This document shows positions 1 through 11,760 of a stretch of DNA of 64,000 nt, one piece after another. This DNA is from Symsagittifera roscoffensis. Taxonomy: Eukaryota; Xenacoelomorpha; Acoela; Convolutidae. The notes beneath the pieces were generated by a model, which was not told the DNA's origin, searched no databases, and saw only the letters and a program-made list of their open reading frames with translations. The translations under genes and the position numbers were made by a program. The stretch covers positions 33,892,548-33,956,547 of the forward strand of contig NC_087071.1 of NCBI RefSeq assembly GCF_963678635.1, in the 5' to 3' direction. Within the stretch, counting starts at the first letter, position 1; every line of letters begins with the position of its first letter.

Positions 1-2557
1 CTCGAATATCATAATTCACTATGTTTTTAGAGACAGTTATCTACTAAATCAATTGGAGATGGATTGACCCTTTCCTCTTTCTAGCTACTCACGCTCTAAA
101 AAACAATATAAAATTGGAGTTAATTCAACTACTCAGGGCCTCACAGCAGCTAAAAAGTAAGTTTTGCAGTCTACTAAGTCTTTGGGTACCAGGCCTCCAA
201 TTCCGCTCTCCCTCAGAGATAACATTCCCGATCTCGTGGCACGGGAGGGTACTGATCCGCTCCGGATATCACACTGTACCTTCCTTCCGTATGGTTTCTT
301 CAAGGTAAACGTCTTATCGTGTCTTATTACGATGATAAGAGGCTTCGTGATTCTATCATTTCTTCCAACTGATTCCTATCCTGTCTTGCTAATTCGGTTG
401 TCTGTTTTTTCTGATTTTCTTGCCAAGTATGGCCGTTTTTGCATTTCTCAGAAATAGACCGCTGGGAATCGAAGCTTCGAAAATTAAAAATTCCAGAGTC
501 TTTGACCCTTCTTTTTAATAATAATTGATCGCTAAGGCCTTTATCGTCATTTTTGTAGTGCCGCGGTGGGTTCTATTGTGCCAATGCGGGGGATTGGCAC
601 AGGGTTAGACCACTTTTATCTCCTCAAACTATGAAACATCTAAGAAAAAAATGCCCCTCAACAAGAACAGCTCAAACTTTTTAATGGATAATGAAAAAAC
701 TACCTGTCGAATGAGACCAGGGTGAAATTTAAGCTATCAATATTTGATTGACAGACTGAAAGCAATTTAGGACAGTTACAATTTCTGGCAGATCAAGAAG
801 TTTATTAGTGCAAAAACCATACTTGAAATCAAAAAAAAATCTTTTTCATTCACATAAAACAGCCCACAAAAAATTTCTACAGTCCGGCATTCAATATTAT
901 ACTATTTTTTTGAATGTGAAGGAAAAATTCGTAATAAATGAGAACGCCAAAGACTCGGTTCAGTCAGCGTATTTAAACGAGCAAGAAAAACGAGAAACTC
1001 GACCATTAAGAGCCCACGTAACATCACCTGCTTGGCAGGAAAGCGAATTTGTAAGCAGTAAGAGAAAAAGCTTCACTAAAACTGAAAATTTCCGTGCCCA
1101 AAAATTGAAGAAAAAACTGTCAGAAAAGGCTCCGACTCGCACGAAAAATGCAATAACTGTTCATAACCTCAGAAAATGTGCAAGCGAAAACGAAACAAGG
1201 TGAAAATTACCTTTAACCCTAGAAAAATAGTTGAAAATTCATTACAGTAACAAAGGTCCCGCGTGTCGAGCTTTCATCCAAGAAACTACGCGTCTTTGCA
1301 AGGCCAGAGTTTACTAAATCGACGAAATTGGTCGCTAGGTCTGGCCTTTAATGACTAGTTTGCCGACTAGAACCATGTTATTAAAAATCTACTTGTTGCA
1401 GTTGATTGAATGCCCCCCTATCTCAGAGTGCAACCCCTGAAATCGAAGTGTGCTACTACAACTGCAGAAACGTTTTAACTAATAATTTTTTGACAAACGC
1501 AGAAGCGCTTAAGCTAATCAAAGGAACGCTTTGAAGCCTTATATAAAAAAGAAGGCAAAAAATAAACCGCCCAGACGGCGAGAAAAAAACCTCTTCATTT
1601 AATTTGAGAAATTTTGTTTATACTACATAGAGGACCCCTTACTTCACATTTACCATAGTTTCAACAGCATCATTGAACCTTCGTAAAGATCACATGCTGG
1701 CCAATTTCAAAAAATCTTCCGCGTGAAAAAATCAGATTGCAAGATGAATAGAGAGTAGCAGTTACAGCAACTACCCTATTTACTCAGACAAACAACGTAA
1801 CTGACAACTAATAGAGAAGCAAAATTGCTGCTTTTGCCTTGCATAAGTTTTATTTTAACGTTTTGTTGGATTGCTGAATAAAGTTAAATAGTAAATCCAA
1901 ACTTTGTTTTTCTTTCAAACTTTTGTGAAATTAGTATCTGGCAATCAAGAATTACTACGATACACGTTTCGTTAGCTTTTATAATAAATTTTTTGTACCA
2001 ACAAAAGAGCTATCAAAAAGCTTTGCAAATTTAAAGGTAAAGTTGGCCCAACACTTATTTAAAAAATTTTCGTGATAACTCATTCATTTGAAATGCAATT
2101 AGATTTTTTCTCATTTTGAATAAGTCTCAGCGTTCACTCCACCAACATTTACTTAGATAATGGGCTTGCAAGTTTTACGGATAGCACGTTTGAGAAGTTA
2201 AAACATGAATTACAATAAGACATGAAGAAATGAGATAGTTATTTCTACCAATTGTTGTTTGCAATAATTGTATCACCTTGTTGGCTTTGTCTAAATTTGT
2301 CTTAATGTTAGGCTCACATTAGGTATATTTTCATATGAGCCTTTCCCATTTGTTATTGTGCCAACTTTCTTAGTTTCTTACTTAAGTTTCTTAGTTTTGA
2401 AAAATTTTTCAAAGCTAAAACTGATAAAATCGATGCTGAAAACTACATGTTTGTTAAGTTTAATTACATTTTTGGTTTCATCCTTTTTAGGAACCCTCTG
2501 CTCAAATCTCCAAGATTAGAAAGAAGTTCATTTTTTCTGGAATACTTGCAAGAAGGT
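1..2557. other. Intergenic DNA, no supported gene
   Basis: No convincing gene is seen. One open frame at 808-1203 (+) is Lys-rich, starts only at GTG and contains no internal Met, so it is treated as chance. Two short inverted repeats are visible: a hairpin with an 8-bp stem (TGTGCCAA / TTGGCACA) near 577-601 and AAGGCCAGA / TCTGGCCTT near 1300-1350. The last 150 bp resemble the DNA downstream of the second MYND exon (see 45,113-46,888), so the duplication that made the two genes extended past the coding region. Confidence 0.5.
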
Positions 2558-4342
2558 CTATTTGCTTGCAGGAAGCGGTTGTTCGTCAAACCAAAACGTG
2601 CAGTTAATAGTTGACGGGCAGTTTCCGAATATTTGGAATTGATTTTGAAGGGAACCTTTCTTGTGTTTTACAACTTGCCCGTTTCTGGTTGTCAATGCAT
2701 GAGCCAAGTAGTGCTTGCCAAGAGTGATGATTGAGAATTCCGTGAATCGGTTCGACGGCAGTTTGAAACTTGGGATCCGAATAAGTTTGACTGCATCTGG
2801 TGATTGGACTTGAATCATTGTAGCTGCCTGTTTCAAAGCACTCATGTTAGCTCTAAACTTTTCTTCCAAGGCCTTTCTATTTTTGATGAAGTCATAGTAC
2901 AATGCCCCAAAGGTTTTCTGAACCCAGTTGATTGTATGGAAATGATGTACTGTTTCCGCGCCACTGCATTTTTCAGCAAAATCCAAAAAGTCAAATCGAT
3001 GCCAATAATCAGGCAAGTTGCTCCAATCTATCAAGTAAGGATTAAGTTCTTTTATCTCAGATGCAATTGCCTTGTCGTTTGTGTTGATCGTTTTCACTGT
3101 CAAATGGCAAAGGATTTTCTGATTTTGAATAAAGCCACGCAGTTCACTTAACTTTTCTGCAGTTTTCTCGGCAATTAATGCAACCAGGGACGTTTGGCTC
3201 GGCAATAAACTTTTGCAAACTTTGAGAACGTCAATCGAATCGAAGAAGTTCTCAAAATTAGGAACTTTAATCCAATCATCGTTCCAATCAGGAAACATCG
3301 TGCAGTTTCCACATACTCCATTTTCATCTGTGAAGAAACATCCTGTAAATAAATAGCGAGCCAAAGCCAATCTGTCGGACTCCGATTTCAAGTTATCTAA
3401 CAGAATGAAATCGCAAGTTTTTTGGTATTTAAGAAAAGCGTCTTGAGCAAATTGGACTTTCATTCCTTTCTTGCGCTTCCAGTTTTGAGCGTGTTTTGAA
3501 AGCAGTTCATTTCCAATCTTGGGAACTTCAATTTCCAGAAATTTTGCGAAATCTTTTTTAGTCTCTCTGTCCCAACAAGTTGAAAACCAAACTTGAAGAA
3601 TCGTTTTGTCTTTCACTTTTTTATTTTTCATCATCTCATAAATCAAAAAGCTTCTTGCTATTGTTATTTCAGCCTGATCGTAGCCATGAAAATGCAAAAC
3701 TCCTTCTTTTTCAGTTTGAAAAGATCCCCATAAAAGTTGACTAAAATCAACGTAACCAAAAAAGACATAATGTCGATCAAACTCGAAAAAGAGCTCCTGG
3801 TTCGGGCTATTCCGTAATATCTCTGAGAATTTCAATGTGAACTTTGACTCTCCAAGATCTGTCTCGGTCGCGTATGGCTTGTCCCAAATGTCGCCGACTT
3901 TCAAGTCTTTGTTGCGACTAAACTGAAACAGCGAAGACTCACAAAAAGTCTTGTTTTTTTCAGTTACACCCCATCGCTTCAGTGCAATTTCCGGGTCAAA
4001 ATCTTCGTCCAAAAATACATCCTGGCCGTCCTCTATTCTTCCAAATAAAGCAATGCTTGATCTTCGATTATCAATAAGCTTGGAAACATGTTCGAAGTTT
4101 CTCGGATATTTACGCTTGTACTCCATCGCGTAATCTGGTATTAGGTACGAGTAAGTTTCTACTAACTTTTCAACTTCACGCCGATTGGAATCAAAATTAG
4201 TCTCCAATCTGATAGGAAAATTGTTACTCCTGGCTGCAGCAGCTGACTGACTTTCAGGGAGATATGATAGATTTGATGAATTTTTTTGAGATGAAAGCTT
4301 ACAGTTACTTTTGTGAGTTTTCCAATCCTTCTTCTGGCACTT
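2558..4342 (-). CDS. MYND zinc-finger protein 1, exon 2 (C-terminal 594 codons)
   Basis: Second and last exon of a roughly 647-residue protein. It starts directly after a TTTTTTCAG acceptor (AG at 4343-4344) and opens with Lys-Cys-Gln-Lys-Lys-Asp-Trp, the second half of a MYND finger (Cys55, His63, Cys67 of the joined protein). The first half is in the exon at 11,894-12,052 and the join is in phase. After a Ser/Ala-rich linker comes a long globular region containing HFHGYDQAEITIARS and YLIDWSNLPDYW. These resemble the blocks of DUF4470-type domains that follow MYND fingers in other eukaryotes; this match is from memory and not tested. MYND fingers bind proline-rich partners, and the role of this protein is unknown. 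The paralogue at 45,113-46,888 is similar along its whole length, which supports a real gene. No frameshift is seen. Confidence 0.85.
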   Translation of the reverse strand, partial: KCQKKDWKTHKSNCKLSSQKNSSNLSYLPESQSAAAARSNNFPIRLETNFDSNRREVEKLVETYSYLIPDYAMEYKRKYPRNFEHVSKLIDNRRSSIALFGRIEDGQDVFLDEDFDPEIALKRWGVTEKNKTFCESSLFQFSRNKDLKVGDIWDKPYATETDLGESKFTLKFSEILRNSPNQELFFEFDRHYVFFGYVDFSQLLWGSFQTEKEGVLHFHGYDQAEITIARSFLIYEMMKNKKVKDKTILQVWFSTCWDRETKKDFAKFLEIEVPKIGNELLSKHAQNWKRKKGMKVQFAQDAFLKYQKTCDFILLDNLKSESDRLALARYLFTGCFFTDENGVCGNCTMFPDWNDDWIKVPNFENFFDSIDVLKVCKSLLPSQTSLVALIAEKTAEKLSELRGFIQNQKILCHLTVKTINTNDKAIASEIKELNPYLIDWSNLPDYWHRFDFLDFAEKCSGAETVHHFHTINWVQKTFGALYYDFIKNRKALEEKFRANMSALKQAATMIQVQSPDAVKLIRIPSFKLPSNRFTEFSIITLGKHYLAHALTTRNGQVVKHKKGSLQNQFQIFGNCPSTINCTFWFDEQPLPASK

Positions 4343-4950
4343 CTGAAAAAATTTTAATACAAAACTTTTCAAAACTTTTTGAAATGATCGAATTTTGAAA
4401 TTACAGAAAACTTATAGAAAGGTCGGCTAGAGGGAACTTTTTCATGGCATTTTCTAATTAACTGATTTTATTAATCTGATTTCTGCTAATGTTGTGTTAG
4501 TCGACCAATTTTGAAAGAAGATCAAGAAAGAGAAAAACAAGTTCAAATAGACATTTTCAAATGGTTTTTAACAGAAAAAGGGTGAATTTTAAAAAAATGT
4601 TGACCACTGAGTCATTTGAACAAAAAATTTTGTCGTTGGTCAGCTCGGGTAATAACAACAATCGACCTAATTGGTTTTATTCAAAGAATAGAAAAACACT
4701 CAGAAGCCGTTGACTACCAAGAAAACCATAAGACTCATCATTTAAAGATTGTGGGCTTGTTGTCAAGCCAGCTCTTAGAGGCTTCATTCTACTCCTCGCA
4801 TCGGTTGCTCAACTTTGGGAGGGGGGAGGCTAATTGCAATTGTGGGCATTTGAACATATCACAGACTCGATTGATGCATTATTGTTTCTTGAACGTGTTC
4901 ATTATGCCCTCAATTGTCACTTAACCCCTTAATTTTTTTAAAAAAATTAT

Positions 4951-5140
4951 GGCTCTTCTTCCTTCCCCCCACCTCACATAAGCTTCAATATAAAGAGTGG
5001 TTTTACGAGGTTGAGTTTGAAATCAAATATGTTTGTCGTGGCCTTATTAGTCTGTATGTAAATTTTCATAGCAATCGGACAATGTGGTCAACAAATTTAC
5101 ATGTAAAAATTTTCAGGTGGAGGGAAAAAGAAAAAGAGCC
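4951..5140 (-). mobile_element. MITE family A, copy 1 (inverted orientation)
   Basis: Ends GGCTCTTCTTCC ... AAAAAGAGCC with C-rich and G-rich tracts just inside. The interior is the reverse complement of the A copy at 6239-6437. Flanks AAAATTAT and AAAGTTTT agree at 6 of 8 positions, an eroded 8-bp target duplication. No coding capacity. Confidence 0.8.
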
Positions 5141-5375
5141 AAAGTTTTTATTCTGTTGACTCAGGTGTGTTTGAGAATTCATCTATTAAGAATGAATCAA
5201 AGCTAGTTATTTTGGCAAAAAAAGCCATTGGTGGGCGTAGCGAACCCGTTGTTTAACGGTTTTTGCGTACTTCAGGTATTTCAAGACTTTTGTATGGGGT
5301 TACTATCACAAGAGTGGGCGACACTTTGGTAGTGGCCTAAGAATCGAATCCTTCAATAAGTTCTGAGGCGTACCT

Positions 5376-5592
5376 GGCTCTTTTCCAGTCCCCCCCCCCA
5401 TTTCAAATACCGAGTTTTTTGTTTGTTTTACGAGTTATTACGGCTAAATGCGTGATGTTACGCTGTAAAGTATGAAGAACAAGTTTGTTCAGAATTGTCG
5501 ATTTGTTCACCACGCCAAATTTATTTGCATTATGACAACGTTAAATAAACTTTTCAGTATTGAATTTGAAAGGGGGGTACTGGAAAAGAGCC
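5376..5592 (+). mobile_element. MITE family B, copy 1
   Basis: Ends GGCTCTTTTCCAGT ... ACTGGAAAAGAGCC, each followed inward by a C or G tract, with perfect 8-bp target duplications GCGTACCT at 5368-5375 and 5593-5600. At 217 bp it is non-coding. The 8-bp duplication suggests mobilisation by a hAT-type transposase. Confidence 0.93.
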
Positions 5593-5753
5593 GCGTACCT
5601 ATCAATGACCTAATTTTCCTTTCATCTGGTTTTCTTATTCAACTACTGTAAAACGTGTACACGTGCTCAAATACTAAGACGAATCATAATTTTTGTCTCA
5701 AATTTTGCAATGATAAGAAATCAACTACCATAAACCCAATCAGGAAATGGCTC

Positions 5754-6101
5754 GGCTCTTTTTCCTTTTTACCCCCACCTGCAAATTTTTTCATGTAAAT
5801 TTGTTGACCACATTTTCCGATTGTTATGAAAATTTACATACAGACTAATAAGGCCACGACAAACATATTTGGTCTTCATACTCAACCTCGTAAAACCACT
5901 CGTTACACTAATATATTGAAGCTCGTGTGAGGTGGGGGGGGGGGGGAGGAATGCAATGCAAATTGGCATGGTGGACAAATTGACATTTATAAACAGATTT
6001 GTTCTTCATACTTTACATCGACACATAACGCATTTAGCCATGATAACGTGTAAAACAAACATAAAAATCGATGTTTTGAAAGGTGGGGGTGGAAAAGAGC
6101 C
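5754..6101. mobile_element. Chimeric A/B MITE
   Basis: The left part (to about 5945) is a family A sequence including its G tract. The right part (about 5946-6101) is an inverted half of family B ending GGAAAAGAGCC. The outer flanks AATGGCTC and AATAACTT match at only 5 of 8, all differences being transitions, so this is either an old single transposition of a hybrid or a recombination product. Confidence 0.65.
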
Positions 6102-6238
6102 AATAACTTCACTCAATCATGAAACGGTGATTCGGAAAAACTTGAGAATTATGAGACAGGACCACATGATATTGTGACTATTTAAGCTTAATCTCCAGTT
6201 TTGCCTAATTTTTTTCTTCTGATGCTAATAAAGACTTG

Positions 6239-6437
6239 GGCTCTTTTTCCTTCTCCCCCACCTGCAATTTTTTACATAAAAATTTGTTGTTAAGACTGTC
6301 CGATTGTTATGAAAATTCATATACAGGCTAATAAAGCCACGAAAAACATATTTGGTCTTCATACTCAACCTCGTAAAACCACTCGTTACACTAATATATT
6401 GAAGCTCGTGTGAGGTGGGGGGTAGGGAAAAAGAGCC
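6239..6437 (+). mobile_element. MITE family A, copy 2 (intact)
   Basis: 199 bp, ends GGCTCTTTTTCCTT ... GGGAAAAAGAGCC, perfect 8-bp target duplication AAGACTTG at 6231-6238 and 6438-6445. Best-defined family A copy in the window. Confidence 0.93.
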
Positions 6438-6614
6438 AAGACTTGAAACTGCTATTTCTCTACCTATTTTCTCTAGTTCTTCGAGTCACTTTTCAATTGT
6501 ATAAACAATTTGGGCAAACATAACATGCTTACTACAAAATTAACAAAGCTAAAATGTGAAAGCAAATAAGCCATCCCAAAAAAATAGGGCAATAAAAGTT
6601 TCGTAAAAAAATTA

Positions 6615-7048
6615 GGCTCTTTTTCCTTCCCCCCCCCCCCCACCTGCGAATTTTTACATGTAAATTTGTTGACCACTTTATCGGATTGTTATGAAAATTT
6701 ACATACGGACTAATAAGGCCACGACAAGGCTCTTTTCCAGTTTCCCCCCCCCCCTTTCAAAATACCGAGTATTATGTTTGTTTTACGTGTTATTACGGCT
6801 AAATGCGTGATGTTACGCTGTAAAGTATGAAGAACAAATCTGTTCAGAATTGTCGATTTGCTCACCACGCCAAATTTCATTGCATTATGACAACGTTGAA
6901 TAGACCTTTTAAAATTGAAATTCAAAGGGGGGGAAACTGGAAAAGAGCCCACGACAAACATATTTGGTCTTCATACTCAACCTCGTAAAACCACTCGCTA
7001 CACTAAAAAAATGAAGCTCGTGTGAGGTGGGGGGGAGGAAAATGAGCC
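6615..7048 (+). mobile_element. MITE family A, copy 3, interrupted by a family B MITE
   Basis: Ends GGCTCTTTTTCCTT ... AAAATGAGCC with perfect 8-bp duplication AAAAATTA at 6607-6614 and 7049-7056. Its interior is split by the family B copy at 6728-6949. Removing B and one copy of CACGACAA restores a normal A element. Confidence 0.92.
6728..6949 (+). mobile_element. MITE family B, copy 2 (nested in A)
   Basis: 222 bp, GGCTCTTTTCCAGT ... ACTGGAAAAGAGCC, with perfect target duplication CACGACAA at 6720-6727 and 6950-6957. It landed in an existing family A copy, so this B insertion is younger than that A insertion. Confidence 0.95.
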
Positions 7049-7114
7049 AAAAATTATTGTGCCTCTACTCGTGTATACGTGCTCAAAAACTAAAAAATAA
7101 TAATAAAAAAAATT

Positions 7115-7234
7115 GGCTCTTTTCCAGTCTCCCCAGCATTTAGCCTCCAGCATTTAGCCGTATTAACACGTAAAACACATATAACACATAAAACTCTGAA
7201 GGGGGTATTTTGAAGGGGGGACTGGAAAAGAGCC
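7115..7234 (+). mobile_element. MITE family B, internally deleted copy
   Basis: About 120 bp with both family B termini (GGCTCTTTTCCAG and CTGGAAAAGAGCC) but most of the interior missing. Flanks AAAAAATT and AATAAATT match at 7 of 8. Contains a small direct repeat of CAGCATTTAGCC. Confidence 0.8.
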
Positions 7235-7793
7235 AATAAATTTTGTCTCAAATGTTTCACGATAATCGTTGAAGAAAACTGGAATAGAAACCAAGTTTTT
7301 TACTTTTTTGCCCACAATTTTTGGGTTAGCTGGTTTGTCTTTACAATCAAATAATTTACACATACCACCAGTTGTAGCCAAAAGTCTCTGAGATTGAGTT
7401 TTGGATTTCCGATGCAGTTACAAATTATGCAAGTAAATTTCAAAGAAGTAAATTTCAAAGAAGATGAGAATGCAGTACTATTGAACGAATGAAATTAGAT
7501 TCTCATGTAGGTTTTGAAAAATTGTCTGAAAAACAAAATTTAAGAGGAAAATCTGAAAACTTTTCTAGAAAATGAGGCTCTATCTCACAAAAAACTGAAC
7601 TGAAAGTCCTTGATGATGAATATTTTGAGACGCATCCAAGAAAACCATTCTGACAAATCTTTAAAAGAAACACTCACTTTTCGTCCTTTTGTACGAGAAA
7701 ACTAACAAAATTCGGGTAAATCCAATTTTCAGCGACAAGCAAATTCTTAGGGGATAACATTTTTTTTTTTAAAAAGCGAGCAGTTACCAAAAT

Positions 7794-8248
7794 CAGGGGC
7801 GGATCTAGGATTTTCTCGAGGGGGGGGCCGGATTTTCAAAAAATTTTAAATTTTCCAAAATTTTGACGACCTTTTTTTTTTTAGGTCGACCAAATTGATT
7901 TTTCGAGCTCTCCCAAAGCACTGTTTTGCCCATATTTTGGCAAAATTTTCAGTGCCGCAGGCAAATTTTTGAAAAAACAGTATAACAGTCAAAAAAGCCG
8001 TTTTTGCGCACTTTTTGAAAGATTTTGACAAAAAGTAGCGTTTTTTTGGCGCGCGCTCCCCCTCAAAGTTAGTATATATTGGCGCCGAAGGCGCCTTTAG
8101 AAAAATTTTAGGGTCGGTCGGCCAAAAATGGATTTCTGAAAAAGTATCAAAGGGGGGACCCTTTGGGTCGGCAGGGGTCGAATCCCTGATGGGGGGGGGG
8201 GGGGGTGGGGGCGTCCGCCCCCCGCTCCCCCCTCTAAATCCGCCCCTG
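7794..8248 (+). mobile_element. MITE family C, copy 1
   Basis: 455 bp with inverted termini CAGGGGCGGATCTAG and CTAAATCCGCCCCTG, perfect 8-bp target duplication ACCAAAAT at 7786-7793 and 8249-8256. Runs of G and C lie inside each end, and GGCGCC-type palindromes lie in the middle. CAGGGGCGGAT-type ends with 8-bp duplications are typical of hAT-derived MITEs. No transposase is encoded. Confidence 0.93.
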
Positions 8249-8330
8249 ACCAAAATGATAAAAACTCAGTCCGAATATCAAATTTTTGGTATAATCACGT
8301 TGTTGGGGGCTATTTTCATACATGTAAATG

Positions 8331-8741
8331 CAGTAGCCGATTTAGGGGGGGGGGGGACAGACGCCTCTTCCCCCCCCCCCCTCAGGGATTCGACCCCCTG
8401 CCGAGCCAAAGGGTTCCCCTTTGTACTATTTTGAGATATCTATTTTTGGTGATCTACCCTAAACTTTTCTAAAGGCGCCTTTGACGCCATTTATACTAGT
8501 TCTTGAGGGGGGAGCGCGCGCCGAAAAAACGCAGTTTTTTGGTCAACATTTACTAGAAACTACTTTTTTGGCCTGTTTCTTTCAAAACTTGCCTGCGGCG
8601 CAGAAAATTTGGTCAAAATGTGGTATTTATAGTGATTTAGGAGAGCTCAGAAAATCAATTTGTTCAATTTTTGAGTTTTTTGGAATTTTTGAATTTTTTT
8701 TTGAAAATCTCCCCGTCGATAAAATCCTAGATCCGCCCCTG
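8331..8741 (-). mobile_element. MITE family C, copy 2 (inverted)
   Basis: About 411 bp. The right end CTAGATCCGCCCCTG is canonical, the left end CAGTAGCCGATTTAG is eroded. Flanks TGTAAATG and TATAAATG agree at 7 of 8. The interior (GCGCGCGC near the C tract, GGCGCCTTTG) is the reverse complement of copy 1, so this is an older copy of the same family. Confidence 0.85.
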
Positions 8742-9029
8742 TATAAATGTGTTTGTTATCTGTCTGTTTTTTATCAATTTTGTTTTTTAAATAAAACAGA
8801 ATGACCTTCACCTTTAAGAAACTTTTTTGTTCGTCAAAACCCGATTTTGAGGACTCTTCAGAAACTGTTGGCAACCACAAATAAAAAAAAAACAAGCTTG
8901 TTCAGGATGTTTGAAGGATTTTTGATCAAACTAAAAAACTTTTACAGCAACCCCCTTTTTGACGAACACAAACTATTTTCCTAAATGTTTCTGCGGAGAA
9001 AATCTGATTTTTTTGAAAAAAGAATTCAA

Positions 9030-9180
9030 TAGTGCCGAAGTACAACAGTGCCGAAAAATGCAAGGTTGTTCAATTGTGCTGGAAAATGATAATTTTTGGC
9101 ACTGCTGGAGAAGATCTATCCGGCACTGTTACATTTTGCTACTGTTGAACTGCCTCTTTTTAGAACATTATTGCGAATCG
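9030..9180. repeat. Dispersed repeat with GGCACTG/CAGTGCC motifs
   Basis: Several copies of CAGTGCC-like and GGCACTG-like motifs in opposing orientation, ending in a T-rich TTTTTAGAACATT block. A related arrangement, ending TTTTTTTCTAGAACATT, lies at about 47,780-48,020. Termini and target duplication could not be fixed, so the element class is open. Confidence 0.4.
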
Positions 9181-9866
9181 TTTTTTTACATTCTTTTTTC
9201 CTTCCAGTTAGTTGAAATTTGGTCCTTAAAATAGCTTTAAAAAACTTTTATGTTTAGTTGTTCAAAAATGGAGACTTTTGGATCGACCCAAAAATTGGGT
9301 CGATATCTTTGGGTTAATTGGAAATAATTTTGGGTCGACTCACATCAATTAAGTGATTTTTTAATAATTTGGACGTTGGTCAAAATATGATGTATCAGTA
9401 AACGGAAAAGGGCGGACCAGATCAGTAATTGGAAAATCCATAATTTAATTACGTAATTACGCATTATTTGATTAACTCATTACAAGGGCAAACTGTGGAT
9501 TTTGAGAATTGTGAGTGGATTCCGCTACAAGGACGCTACCTTTTTTCTTCTTTTCTTCATTCATTTCCTTTGATCGTTCCGACAAAATTTTAACATGTTT
9601 CAAGACATGTCTTACATGTCACTGGAATCCAGGAACATACAGACACAAAATTGTGTGCCTATCCAGTGCACAGTTTCGCCTCGTAATTATAATCATTTAT
9701 TGACTCATTTAATGACTCTGAGAATTGAGGTTTTCACAATCTGACAAATTCTCCCCTCAAACAAAAAGTTTAATCAAAAACCAAACTAAATAACTCTTTT
9801 TCTGAGCGTAAGTTTGAGTTGATTGTCTTAGCTCTGAAAATTATTATTGTGTTTCAGTATAGTGAT

Positions 9867-11760
9867 CATACGCATTCTAGTTTAGACGTAAAAAATCAAT
9901 TGTAACGGATTATTATGATTGTTTTTGACAGTTTCAAAAATTGATGATAATTATAAAAAAAATTGTGTTTAAAGGATTTACAATCGATTATAATCGTGAT
10001 AATTTCCAGCAGATTATAATCTATTATAATCGATTATAATTGCATAAATTTCATTCAAAAATTCTTTAAAGCAATTATATTCGATTATAATTGATTGCAA
10101 TCTCCTATTTTGTCAGATTTTCCTTAAACCAATGGTAATATTTGATTAAACCCAATGAGTTATTATTTTTTGCGAATAAAAAATCTCTAAAAGCAAGATG
10201 TCTTGTCACACTTTGGTTCATCTGAGCACAAAGTTTTAACTCGAAACAAAAATTTAAGAGAAACCCTTCCGTATTGGTTTAAAGGTTCCCGTGGTATGTG
10301 AAACATTAGTCTTCTGAGTATATTAGGAAATTAAAGCAACAATGCTGATATTTTGGTGGTTAAAAAAGCTTAAGATGTGCGATGGTTAAAAGAAAGTAAG
10401 CTTCAATGGAGAAATGGAAAAATTTAAAAATTATAAATTTGAATTAATTTGAAAACATTTAGAAAATTTCTCACATTTTTCACATAAGCTAATATCTGCA
10501 AAAATCATAATAGAAGAGCAAGCCGGAAGCAAGGTCGGACACAAAATGAGGAAACAGAAGGGATTATAATCGGTTATAATGCTTTGTTTTGTGCACAACA
10601 CATGAATTAGAAACTGGAATAACAATAATCGATTATAATCGAATATAATTGTAACGAAAAATAGATGAATCATCAATTGATTTTGATCGATTAAAATGTA
10701 TTAAAAATGATTATAATAGGATTTAAAAAAGAAAGATTATAATCGATTATCAATTGATCAAAATCAATTTTTTCTCAGTTTTACTTAGACTGCTACTCAA
10801 ATCATAGTATAATTGAATATAAGCGCTCGAAACTGGATGCGGGCAGATAATTTACTGACTCGTCGGTTTACTGTCCGCATCCAAGTTTAGGCGTAAATAT
10901 TCTATTATAAAGGATTAGTATGATGATTCTTCGACAATTAAAATTGATTATACTTACCAAAATAGGGTTTTTAAAGGATTTATAATTGATTATAATCGTG
11001 ATGTTTCCCAAGAGATTATAATATCTTATAATCGATTATAATTAATTATAGTTCTTACAAAAAACCCTTAGACTCAATTATAATCGATTATAATAGATTA
11101 TTTAAAAAAATTTGCCAAAATTTTGTCAATTCAAAACTATGTTTGATTTATATTTTAGAGGTTATTATTTTCGTGTCAATAAAATTCTCTAAAAGAGAGA
11201 TCTCTTGAACACTTTGGTCAATCTGAACACAAAGTTTTACCTCGAAACAAAAATTTCATAGAGATTTTTTCATATTATTGGAAAGATTCCCGCGGTAGAT
11301 GAAAAACAAATCTTCCGAATCAATCAAGAAACAAAATCAATTAGCTGATGTTTTGGTGGTTAACAAGCTCAAAACATGCATCACAAAACAACTCTAATGG
11401 GGAAGAAATGAAAAAAAAACCTTAAAATTTTGAATTGATTGGAAAACTTTAAAACCATTTTTCTCAGTTTTCATAGAAACCAACGTCTACAAAAAGCTTA
11501 TAGTATAAGCTATTTAGATGCAACTTCGAAGACAAAATGGACAAAAAAAATTTTAATCAGTTATAATCGATTATAAAATTATCAAAAAATTGACGAATTA
11601 ATAATTGATTATAAAGAATTATAATTAATTAAAATTTGATCTTAAAAAGGGAGATTTTAATCGATTGTTATATGATTAAAATCAATTGTTTAACAATTTT
11701 AGTAAGACTGGTGATAAAATTGTAATATAATCGATTATTAACGCTTGAAACTGGATGCGG
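9867..11760. repeat. Two diverged tandem units of about 0.92 kb rich in ATAATCGATTAT palindromes
   Basis: Unit landmarks recur about 918 bp apart: CGAAACTGGATGCGGG at 10,828 and TGAAACTGGATGCGGG at 11,746, and TTCCCGTGGTA near 10,286 against TTCCCGCGGTA near 11,287. Within each unit the palindrome-like motif TTATAATCGATTATAAT recurs many times at irregular spacing. No coding capacity is seen. Confidence 0.75.

Noticed and set aside
808-1203. 131-codon Lys-rich open frame
   Set aside because: Starts at GTG, has no internal Met, no recognisable domain and no neighbours. Chance in AT-rich DNA is likely.
7846-8253. Pro/Gly-rich open frame across MITE family C
   Set aside because: It lies almost exactly inside the C element and its composition comes from the C and G tracts.
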